Source of the DNA: an uncultured Bacteroidales bacterium
GTDB taxonomy: Bacteria; Bacteroidota; Bacteroidia; Bacteroidales; UBA932
Direction of reading: 5' to 3'
DNA length: 38,957 nt
NCBI GenBank assembly: GCA_900321715.1
Contig: ONXC01000022.1
Span: forward strand, 1 to 38,957
The notes beneath the pieces were generated by a model. It was not told the origin of the DNA. It worked only from the letters and a program-made list of their open reading frames with translations, and did no database searches. The translations under genes were made by a program, and so were the position numbers. Positions 23,094-29,326 of the stretch are shown here, in pieces (the stretch's first letter is position 1; every line of letters starts with the position of its first letter).

Positions 23094-23124
23094 TTGACAG
23101 TTCAAAATTAAGCGCTCATCTTTG
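23094..23124 (+). promoter_or_regulatory. Promoter of the DUF3853/RepA-like genes
   Basis: TTGACAG (23094-23100) and CATCTTTG (23117-23124) form a -33/-7 pair with one mismatch in the -7 box. The likely start of transcription falls on the palindrome AGATTAATCT (23129-23138). Confidence 0.5.
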
Positions 23125-23148
23125 CGTTAGATTAATCTGCGTAACACG

Positions 23149-23162
23149 CACAACCGGTTGTG
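23149..23162. promoter_or_regulatory. 14-bp palindrome, candidate operator
   Basis: CACAACCGGTTGTG is a perfect palindrome in the leader between the promoter (23094-23124) and the DUF3853 start at 23191. Its position suggests repression or autoregulation of the two downstream genes, perhaps by the DUF3853 protein. This is inference. Confidence 0.5.
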
Positions 23163-23190
23163 TTTTCATTAACTTAATTTCGGTTGAACT

Positions 23191-23469
23191 ATGTTTATCG
23201 AAGACACGACACCCATCGCAGCGCTCACCGTTGCGGACCTTAAGAAACTGCTCAAAGACTCCCTCCGCGAGCAAAAGATACCCGGAAAGCGCTACGTCTA
23301 TGGACTCAAAGGAATCCAGGACCTCTTCGGCGTGTGCCACCTCACGGCCCAGCGCTACAAGGATGGCTTCCTCGCCCCCGCCTGCATCCAGAACGGGAGG
23401 AAGATCATCGTTGATGCCGATATGGCCATAGACCTTTTTAAGAACTATCAGTATGAGAACGCTCGATGA
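23191..23469 (+). CDS. DUF3853-family DNA-binding/excisionase-like protein
   Basis: The 92-residue protein has KRYVYGLKGIQDLFGVCHLTAQRYKDG (about 33-59), a helix-turn-helix of the excisionase/MerR kind, followed by APACIQNGRKIIVDADMAIDLF, the conserved C-terminal part of DUF3853 proteins. These small proteins occur in Bacteroides mobile elements, upstream of an AAA ATPase, as here. It probably binds repeats of the element and controls excision, replication or expression. The last 17 bases overlap the next gene, so the two are translated from one transcript. Confidence 0.85.
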   Translation: MFIEDTTPIAALTVADLKKLLKDSLREQKIPGKRYVYGLKGIQDLFGVCHLTAQRYKDGFLAPACIQNGRKIIVDADMAIDLFKNYQYENAR

Positions 23470-24517
23470 AATTGACCCCATCGCCGCTATTACGGCCGAG
23501 ATAGAGAAGTTCCAGAAGATGCCGGATAGAATCGGCATCATGTCCGTCAAGAGCGCCAACCAGCGGGTCGATGACGCCTTGCAGGAACCCGACCCAAAGA
23601 TGTACTTCTACGACCTCTTGGTCGAAGGGGAATGCACCGTCCTTTTTGCCTCCTCCAACGCCGGCAAATCCGTCCTGGCCACCCAGATGGCCGAGGCTGT
23701 TGCCAAAGAGAACATAGTCCTTTACCTGGACTGTGAACTCTCGGCCAAGCAGTTCCAGATGCGCTACGTCGAGGGGACGGTCTCTCCCATCATCCACCGC
23801 TTCCCTGATACCCTCCTTAGGGCCGAAATCCGCCCGGACGACATCGTGGACACCAACCTGGAGGATGCCATACTTGACAGTGTTGCAGTCGCAGCCGAAT
23901 ACCGCGGTATCCGCCACATCTTCGTGGACAACATCACTTTCCTCCTCAACGACTCCGAGAAAGGCGAGGCCGCCGGTGCCTTCATGAAGAAGATTCTTGC
24001 CCTCAAGAGGAAGTACGGCCTTACCATGGTCATCGTCGGCCATTCCCCGAAACGCCAGCCCCGCACGCCGATGGTCCAGAACGACCTTGCCGGCTCAGCC
24101 AAACTGATGAACTTCTTTGATGCAGGCATCGCCATCGGCCGAAGCGCCAAGAGTTCGGAACTCCGCTATGTCAAGCAGGTCAAGGTCCGCACCGGATTGA
24201 ACAAGTACGATGGCGAGAAGGTCCTTCTCTTCAAACTGAAGCAGGAACAAGGCTACACCCAGTTCATTTATGAAGACACAGTGAGTGAGGCCGATCACCT
24301 TCGTCAGAAGAATGCCCTCACCGAAGCCGAAGACTTCCAGGAACTCATAGACCTTCAGGCCCAGAACAAAACCGTGCGGGAAATTGCGGCAGAAACCGGC
24401 TTTGCCCCTACTACCGTCCACCGCAAGATTAAGAAGGCTCTGGAGCTCGGTTACAAACCTTCCTGTTCTGTTCCGTTCCACAGTGGAGTGGAACAGACGG
24501 AACAGTTAAATAATTGA
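23453..24517 (+). CDS. RepA-like AAA ATPase/helicase of the mobile element
   Basis: The protein has 354 residues with a RecA/RepA-type ATPase core: Walker A ASSNAGKS at residues 66-73, a DCELS element near 90, Walker B HIFVDN at 155-160, and VIVGHSPKR near 195 as a likely sensor. A C-terminal helix-turn-helix (KTVREIAAETGFAPTTVHRKI) lies near 303-323. It resembles the AAA_25/RepA hexameric helicase family used for plasmid-type replication. The variable C-terminus (SVPFHSGVEQTEQLNN) is encoded by GTTCC/GGAAC inverted repeats. Together with DUF3853 it suggests that the excised element can replicate or be controlled like a small plasmid. Confidence 0.8.
   Translation: MRTLDEIDPIAAITAEIEKFQKMPDRIGIMSVKSANQRVDDALQEPDPKMYFYDLLVEGECTVLFASSNAGKSVLATQMAEAVAKENIVLYLDCELSAKQFQMRYVEGTVSPIIHRFPDTLLRAEIRPDDIVDTNLEDAILDSVAVAAEYRGIRHIFVDNITFLLNDSEKGEAAGAFMKKILALKRKYGLTMVIVGHSPKRQPRTPMVQNDLAGSAKLMNFFDAGIAIGRSAKSSELRYVKQVKVRTGLNKYDGEKVLLFKLKQEQGYTQFIYEDTVSEADHLRQKNALTEAEDFQELIDLQAQNKTVREIAAETGFAPTTVHRKIKKALELGYKPSCSVPFHSGVEQTEQLNN
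24465..24503. repeat. GTTCC/GGAAC inverted repeat cluster 1
   Basis: GTTCT, GTTCC, GTTCC (24465-24479, 5-bp steps) face GGAAC at 24490-24494 and 24499-24503. CTGTTCCG and CGGAACAG form 8-bp arms, with TTCCAC/GTGGAA inside. The cluster overlaps the 3' end of the RepA-like gene and may act as terminator, iteron or protein-binding site. Confidence 0.6.
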
Positions 24518-24577
24518 AAAATATTTAGCCGTGAACGATATTTTTTGTATCTTCGCGGCTGGATATTTTTATTGCTT

Positions 24578-26041
24578 ATGAAATCATTCATTATTGCAAG
24601 GGAAAGAGAGCATGCCACGCTCAAAAGGTTGTTAGAAGAACCCACGGCGCAGTTTTTGGCCGTTTACGGCAGGCGTCGTATAGGAAAAACGTTTCTGATT
24701 CGGGAGTACTTTGATGACAACTTTGCTTTCCGGCATACCGCCATCTCTCCATTGGAATTGGAGAATAAAGACGAGAAGCTTCTCTACAAAATACAGTTGG
24801 AGGAGTTCGCTCATTCCCTAGAGAAATACGGAGCGCAATTGGACGGCCCTCTTGTGAGCTGGTTTGATGCCTTTCATAAACTGGAAGAGATGCTTGACCG
24901 CAAAAGGTCTAAGAAAAAGATGGTGGTTTTCCTTGATGAAATGCCTTGGCTCGATACGGCTAAGTCCGGATTCATGTCTGCCTTCGAGCACTTTTGGAAC
25001 GATTGGGGCTGTGCAAAGCATAATCTTCTCTTGATTGTTTGCGGCAGTGCCACTACCTGGATGTTGGACAAACTCATCAACAACAAAGGAGGGCTTTATG
25101 GACGCACCAATAGGGAGATGCACATGCATCCTTTCACTTTGAACGAGACCGAGCGATATTTCAAGTCTAGGAATATCACAATGGACCGCTATGATCTTGC
25201 CCAGACCTATATGATTATGGGCGGAGTAGCGTATTATATGTCTTTCTTTGAGCCCGGGAAATCCCTTGCCGATAATATTGACGATATCTTCTTCCGGGAG
25301 GGTGGCTTTCTCCGTGCAGAGTATGACCGTCTCTTTACGTCTTTGTTTGCCGACAATGAGAACTACAGAAAAATAGTTGAGGCACTCTCTGGGCTTAGGT
25401 ATGGTGCCACGCGTGAGCAAATCTCTAACGTTACCGGCATCTCGGAGGGGGGTACTTTAAGCGCAATGCTCAAAGCCCTCGTAAAGAGTGACCTGGTTTC
25501 AACTTATTATAACTTTGGAGAAACCAAACGGAACCTCTACTACAAACTCACGGATATGTTCTGTCTCTTTTATCTAGGCTTTGTCAGCAAGAATCCCTCC
25601 AATAATCCGCATTTCTGGCGAGACAATCAGGCATCTCCGAAGCTCAACCGTTGGCGGGGAATCGCCTTTGAAGATGTTTGTTTTGTCCATCAGGAGCAGA
25701 TTCGAGCCTCGCTTGGTATCGCTGGAGTCCAGGCAGAGATATATCCCTGGCGAGCAACTGCAGATGGAGATGTGCCAGGCGCTCAGATAGACATGCTTAT
25801 TGACAGAGCAGATCGAGTGGTTAATCTTTGCGAGATGAAATTCACTCGTGGTGACTTTGCCATAGACAAAGATTATGACGCCAAATTGCGGAATAAAATA
25901 GATGCACTATTGACAGCCACCAAGAACAAGAAAAACATCCAGCCTACGCTAGTTACTACGTATGGCCTTAAGATGAATATGTATAGCAATCGCATCCAAC
26001 GGATTGTAATAATGGATGCGTTGTTTGAGCCGGCCATTTAA
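24578..26041 (+). CDS. ATPase_2/DUF234 family AAA protein
   Basis: I place the start at 24578 (MKSFIIARERE), as a -7-like TATCTTCG lies about 20 bp upstream and the longer frame adds only hydrophobic codons. The 487-residue protein has Walker A GRRRIGKT (31-38), Walker B VVFLDE (Asp120-Glu121), a winged-helix segment (about 275-320, GATREQISNVTGISEGGTLS) and a C-terminal DUF234 domain. In that domain Asp405 (GAQIDMLIDR) and Glu419-x-Lys421 (CEMKF) resemble a PD-(D/E)XK nuclease core. Such stand-alone ATPases are common in Bacteroidota and archaea, but their role is unknown. As island cargo, a DNA-related or defensive role is possible. Confidence 0.85.
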   Translation: MKSFIIAREREHATLKRLLEEPTAQFLAVYGRRRIGKTFLIREYFDDNFAFRHTAISPLELENKDEKLLYKIQLEEFAHSLEKYGAQLDGPLVSWFDAFHKLEEMLDRKRSKKKMVVFLDEMPWLDTAKSGFMSAFEHFWNDWGCAKHNLLLIVCGSATTWMLDKLINNKGGLYGRTNREMHMHPFTLNETERYFKSRNITMDRYDLAQTYMIMGGVAYYMSFFEPGKSLADNIDDIFFREGGFLRAEYDRLFTSLFADNENYRKIVEALSGLRYGATREQISNVTGISEGGTLSAMLKALVKSDLVSTYYNFGETKRNLYYKLTDMFCLFYLGFVSKNPSNNPHFWRDNQASPKLNRWRGIAFEDVCFVHQEQIRASLGIAGVQAEIYPWRATADGDVPGAQIDMLIDRADRVVNLCEMKFTRGDFAIDKDYDAKLRNKIDALLTATKNKKNIQPTLVTTYGLKMNMYSNRIQRIVIMDALFEPAI

Positions 26042-26043
26042 TT

Positions 26044-26162
26044 GGCTCACAATGGGCTCAAATTCCGCTGACTAACACGATCAAGCGCGTGTGGTTTTTG
26101 TTAATAATCGGCTGAATTTCAGTCGATTATTTTCTTGTTGCAAAGGGCTCACAAAGGGCTCA
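26044..26162. repeat. Direct repeats GGCTCACAAWGGGCTCA downstream of the DUF234 gene
   Basis: The 17-bp sequence occurs at 26044-26060 and 26146-26162 with one mismatch, 102 bp apart. Each copy contains GGCTCA twice, so there are four units. They resemble iterons. No gene covers them. Confidence 0.55.
26103..26135 (+). terminator. Probable terminator of the DUF234 gene
   Basis: AATAATCGGCTGAA can pair with TTCAGTCGATTATT, with a very tight loop, and is followed by TTCTTG. A similar CTGATTTTCAG dyad recurs at about 26221-26233. The weak T tract and tight loop make this uncertain. Confidence 0.45.
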
Positions 26163-26273
26163 TATAACGACTATCACCGGTAGCCTTCTTTGCACAGGAA
26201 ATCCATTTAAAAGTTAACTCGCTGATTTTCAGTGGGTTCTTATTTGCTGAGGAAATCACTCTTTAACTCAGTC

Positions 26274-26317
26274 GTTCCATCCGTTCCGCATGTTCCACTC
26301 CACCTATGGAACGGAAC
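26274..26317. repeat. GTTCC/GGAAC inverted repeat cluster 2
   Basis: GTTCC occurs three times at exact 9-bp steps (26274, 26283, 26292) and GGAAC twice (26308, 26313). CGTTCCAT (26273-26280) and ATGGAACG (26306-26313) are perfect arms. It resembles cluster 1 at the end of the RepA-like gene. The DUF234 gene lies between the two clusters. Confidence 0.6.
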
Positions 26318-26470
26318 AAGATGGTTTATGCCGTGTTTTTTTTGCTGTTCGAGAATAAAAGCATAAAATGATAGCAGCGGATTAAATGTACCCCCTGTAG
26401 CACTTTCAAATGTACCGGGTTGCTCTTGTCATAGAGGTGTGTGATCGTATTCAAATCCATCCCCACCCCC

Positions 26471-26505
26471 TATAAACAAAAAACCATCACAGGGGGTTGT
26501 GACGG
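26471..26505 (-). terminator. Terminator downstream of tRNA-Gln inside the island
   Basis: On the minus strand CCGTCACA/TGTGATGG pair with one mismatch and are followed by TTTTTTGTTTATA. The flanks (TATAAACAAAAAACC and GGGTATATAG) match those of the tRNA-Met terminator at 20128-20161, but the stem sequence differs. Confidence 0.65.
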
Positions 26506-26568
26506 GTATATAGAGAGTTTTGTCTGTGAGATTGATCGTAGTCAATCAAGACATATGTTTTGTTGGTG

Positions 26569-26593
26569 TGGTAGCGGGAGTGGGTCACGATCC
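26569..26593 (-). pseudogene. 3' fragment of a tRNA-Met gene
   Basis: Positions 26563-26593 repeat 20216-20246 exactly (31 bp). They include the last 25 nt of tRNA-Met, from the T-arm to the CCA. The fragment abuts the 3' end of the intact tRNA-Gln gene and lies just inside the right att site. It cannot form a tRNA. Confidence 0.8.
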
Positions 26594-26608
26594 TTGAGAT
26601 AGAAGGAC
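26594..26608. other. Right attachment site (att core)
   Basis: TTGAGATAGAAGGAC equals 20335-20349 and is the complement of the last 15 nt of tRNA-Gln (discriminator, acceptor arm and part of the T-stem). The tRNA gene is intact on this side. Confidence 0.85.
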
Positions 26609-26664
26609 TCGAACCCTCACTGACAGAGCCAGAATCTGTAGTGCTACCATTACACCATATCTCA
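26594..26664 (-). tRNA. tRNA-Gln (CTG)
   Basis: A 71-nt cloverleaf can be folded: acceptor TGAGATA/TATCTCA, D-arm GTGT/GCAC, anticodon stem ACAGA/TCTGT with loop TTCTGGC (anticodon CTG), T-stem GAGGG/CCTTC with loop TTCGAGT, discriminator A. CCA is not encoded. Its 3' end is the integration target of the island. A promoter lies upstream (26686-26693). Confidence 0.92.
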
Positions 26665-26685
26665 ATGTGCCCCGAATTGGGACTG

Positions 26686-26693
26686 CAAATTTA
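26686..26693 (-). promoter_or_regulatory. Promoter of the tRNA-Gln (originally tRNA-Gln/tRNA-Met) operon
   Basis: The minus-strand TAAATTTG has a TTG 19 bases upstream. The box ends 21 bases before the tRNA-Gln 5' end. It is the only consensus promoter seen for the tRNA pair. Confidence 0.65.
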
Positions 26694-26776
26694 CTGCTTT
26701 TTTCCAAATCTGCAAGCGTAAAATTAAAAAAAGTGAAAAAGGCGCCAGAACTCTTTCTGAAAACCACGGAAAATGC

Positions 26777-26784
26777 TATATTTG
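26777..26784 (+). promoter_or_regulatory. Promoter of the nine-gene plus-strand operon
   Basis: TATATTTG has TTTC 19 bases upstream, one mismatch to the -33 TTTG. The box ends 6 bases before the ATG at 26791, so the mRNA should be leaderless or nearly so. Confidence 0.65.
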
Positions 26785-26790
26785 CAGTCT

Positions 26791-27321
26791 ATGCGTGCGC
26801 GTGTGTACATATACATTCTTTCAGTGCTCCTTCTGGCCGGCTGCAATAAGTCCCCGGTGACGGAGGGCACGGATATGCATGAGTTCACGCAGGAAGAACT
26901 TCAGAAAAAGCGTCTGGACGATGCCTTCACGGTGTTTTTCAAGAAGTTCAATCTGGACAAGGTGGATAATCCCACCGCGGAAATCCTCTCAAACAGCAAA
27001 GTCACAATACCCAGCGTGGGCGTGATCCGTTACACTTATACCAAGAACGGCCTTACGCTCATCTCCATGGACGTGAGCTCCGGCGGCTTCGTGGCTACCC
27101 TCCACGGCGGCATCCGTCTTGAGGGAGTGGGCCTTGGAGAAAACGGGACAAAGGTGTTCATTGACGGGGACCAGCTTGCAACCCTGGACATGGTCCTTTA
27201 CAACAACGTTCCCACGCCCGTATTCCGCTTCCCGGACGGCACCACATACGCCGTAACGGGGGTCCTTCTTGTAGAACCGCTTATAGACTTCCTTCTGAAG
27301 AATGTGTTATCTACGGAATAG
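26791..27321 (+). CDS. Lipoprotein of unknown function preceding the TonB-type receptor
   Basis: The start at 26791 lies directly below the -7 box, so the six-codon upstream extension is rejected. The 176-residue protein has a lipoprotein signal (MRARVYIYILSVLLLAGCNK, acylated Cys18). The mature part is a mixed alpha/beta domain (QEELQKKRLDDAFTVFFKKF, GVIRYTYTKNGLTLISMDV, FIDGDQLATLDMVLYNN) that I do not recognise. The last 20 bases overlap the receptor gene, so the products are probably made together. A helper of the receptor is a reasonable inference. Confidence 0.7.
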   Translation: MRARVYIYILSVLLLAGCNKSPVTEGTDMHEFTQEELQKKRLDDAFTVFFKKFNLDKVDNPTAEILSNSKVTIPSVGVIRYTYTKNGLTLISMDVSSGGFVATLHGGIRLEGVGLGENGTKVFIDGDQLATLDMVLYNNVPTPVFRFPDGTTYAVTGVLLVEPLIDFLLKNVLSTE

Positions 27322-29326
27322 CCTGGCGGCCTTGGCGCTGCTTGCGGCCTGCTTCTTCGCGCGTGCGCAGGAGCCGGATACCGTAGCCACGTTCAACCTG
27401 GACAAATCCGTCATCACGGAGGAAACAAAAAAGCCGCTGGTCCTCAACAGCCGCGGCATAAGCGGCCAGATAAACACGGACGAGATAACTAAGATTCCCT
27501 CCATCCTGGGCACTCCTGACCCCATCCGCTTTGTGCGCCTCCTTCCCAGCGTGCAGCTAAACACGGAGGTTGACGGCGGCCTGTATATGCAGGGAAGCGA
27601 ACACTCCCACACCCTCATCTCCCAGGAAGGCGTCCCCATTTACGGCACGGGGCATATGCTGGGCTTTTTCTCCGCCTTCAACTCCCCTCATTACAAGGGA
27701 ATGAAGTACGCCACCAGCTGCGGCCAGGAATCCCGTATCGGCGGTCTCATAGATATGCAACTGGCCGATACCGTTGCCCGTAAGCTCAGCGTGGATGCAT
27801 CCGTGGGCCTTTTATCGGCCCAGGGAACGGTGGATATTCCCCTTGGAAAATCTTCCCTCAAGATTAGCGCCAGGCGCACCTACCTGGACCTCCTCTTTGG
27901 CGGCATGCTCCGCTACGAGGACAACGCCATGACCTACAACTTCACTGACGCCAACATAACCTGGACGTGGAAACCCACAAAGAAGGACCGCATCACCGTA
28001 GACCTCTTCGGAGGCCTTGACATGGGCCTTTTCACGGGCGTGGGCCTTTTTGAGAATATGGATGCCAAGTGGTATAACGGCCTTGGCGCCGTCCACTGGA
28101 ACCACTATTACACGGAGGCCAGCCTCAAGCAGACCGTCTACTACACCACGGCCGGCCTTGACCCCAAACTGAAGGCCTTCGGGGTCTATGCCAGGCTGCA
28201 GTCCTACATAATGGACGCCGGCTACCGCGCAAAGCTCCACTGGAAAAACTGGGACTTCGGCGCCCGCTTCAGCGCATATTACACCCAGCCCCAGAATCCC
28301 TATACGGAAGGGCATTTCAACGACGCCCGCAACAACGGCGGCATTCCCACGGAAAGCGCCTTTGCCGCGGCCTTAAATGCCGAATACAGCCGCAGCCTTG
28401 GCTACTGGCTCAGCCTCAAGGCCGGTTTCGGGGCCGATTGGTACCTCTCGCCGCAGCGCAAGAGTTACTGGGGAGTCACTCCGGAGGTCAGCCTTGTGGC
28501 CGATTTCCTGGAAGGCGGCAAACTTGACTTCACCTATGGTCTCAAGCGCCAGAACCTGTTCCAGACCGGCCTCACCTCTTCCGGCCTTCCGTCGGAATTC
28601 TGGACCTTGGCGGGGGATCTCCAGGCGCCGCAGTGGGCCCACTGCTTCTCACTTGCATACAACAACAGTTTCTGGGACCAGATGATGTCTGTGTCGGCAG
28701 AAGTTTACTACAAACAGCTCTACAACCAGCTGGAGTACGTTGGCAGCCTCATGGACATGTACACCGGAGACTATTCCCTTGAGACAAGCACCCTCAAGGG
28801 AAACGGCCGCGCATTCGGCTTCAACCTCATGATCCAGAAGCAGAAAGGCCGATTCACCGGCTGGATCAGCTATGCCTGGGCCAGGAGCCTCCGCACCTTC
28901 CTCAACGACTGGCACTCATTTGAGTTTACATCGGCCCATGAAAGACGCCATGAGCTTGACATAGTTGCAACCTACGACTTCGGGCGCTTTGACGTTGGCG
29001 GCACGTTCGTGGTGGCAAGCGGTACGCCCTACACCCGTCCCACCTCTTTCTACCTTGTGGGAAGCCGTATGGTGTGCACCTACGGCCCGTATAACGCGGA
29101 AACCCTCTCTCCCTATGCCAAGCTTGACCTTAGCGGCAACTGGTACATAAAGAAGAGCCCAAGGCTCACACACGGCATCAATTTTTCAATGTACAACGTC
29201 CTTGGAAGGGTTAACGCTGTTGGTTACGGGCTCCATTTCAACAGAAAGAATATGACCTATTCTTTCCGTCCCAACCTTATCCAGATCCGTTTCATGCCGT
29301 CCGTCGGTTATTTCCTGAGATTCTAG
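27302..29326 (+). CDS. TonB-dependent receptor-like outer-membrane protein
   Basis: The protein has 674 residues. A signal peptide (about 1-22, ending ARAQ) is followed by a short plug domain (about 40-160: LNSRGISGQINTDEITKIPS, LLPSVQLNTEVDGGLYMQGS, EGVPIYGTGHMLGFFSAFN) and a C-terminal barrel ending in Phe (GYFLRF). The usual carboxypeptidase-like N-terminal domain is absent and there is no obvious TonB box beyond the N-terminus. The protein is short for the family. It is paired with a DUF4249 lipoprotein directly downstream (stop and start adjacent), a pairing common in Bacteroidota. The substrate is unknown. Confidence 0.85.
   Translation: MCYLRNSLAALALLAACFFARAQEPDTVATFNLDKSVITEETKKPLVLNSRGISGQINTDEITKIPSILGTPDPIRFVRLLPSVQLNTEVDGGLYMQGSEHSHTLISQEGVPIYGTGHMLGFFSAFNSPHYKGMKYATSCGQESRIGGLIDMQLADTVARKLSVDASVGLLSAQGTVDIPLGKSSLKISARRTYLDLLFGGMLRYEDNAMTYNFTDANITWTWKPTKKDRITVDLFGGLDMGLFTGVGLFENMDAKWYNGLGAVHWNHYYTEASLKQTVYYTTAGLDPKLKAFGVYARLQSYIMDAGYRAKLHWKNWDFGARFSAYYTQPQNPYTEGHFNDARNNGGIPTESAFAAALNAEYSRSLGYWLSLKAGFGADWYLSPQRKSYWGVTPEVSLVADFLEGGKLDFTYGLKRQNLFQTGLTSSGLPSEFWTLAGDLQAPQWAHCFSLAYNNSFWDQMMSVSAEVYYKQLYNQLEYVGSLMDMYTGDYSLETSTLKGNGRAFGFNLMIQKQKGRFTGWISYAWARSLRTFLNDWHSFEFTSAHERRHELDIVATYDFGRFDVGGTFVVASGTPYTRPTSFYLVGSRMVCTYGPYNAETLSPYAKLDLSGNWYIKKSPRLTHGINFSMYNVLGRVNAVGYGLHFNRKNMTYSFRPNLIQIRFMPSVGYFLRF

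Larger units (their letters stand above)
20335..26608. mobile_element. Integrated element in the 3' end of tRNA-Gln
   Basis: A 15-bp direct repeat bounds 6.3 kb that encode a tyrosine recombinase, a possible abortive-infection protein, DUF3853, a RepA-like ATPase and an ATPase_2/DUF234 protein. No relaxase, mobilisation or conjugation gene is visible, so it is a small integrative element that may depend on helpers. Several genes are clearly more AT-rich than the backbone, and the GGCCGAT motif, frequent elsewhere, occurs only twice. The insertion splits a tRNA-Gln/tRNA-Met operon. Two repeat-rich non-coding segments (22846-23190, 26042-26593) may hold origin or control sites. Confidence 0.85.

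Noticed and set aside
20216-26593. Interpretation that the island uses the 31-bp tRNA-Met repeat as its attachment site
   Set aside because: The duplicated tRNA-Met 3' end lies upstream of the intact tRNA-Met gene, the wrong side for insertion into its 3' end. The 15-bp tRNA-Gln repeat gives the standard arrangement.
20350-26593. Conjugative or mobilisable transposon
   Set aside because: No relaxase, mobilisation or transfer gene is present in the interval. Only integration and replication-type genes are seen.
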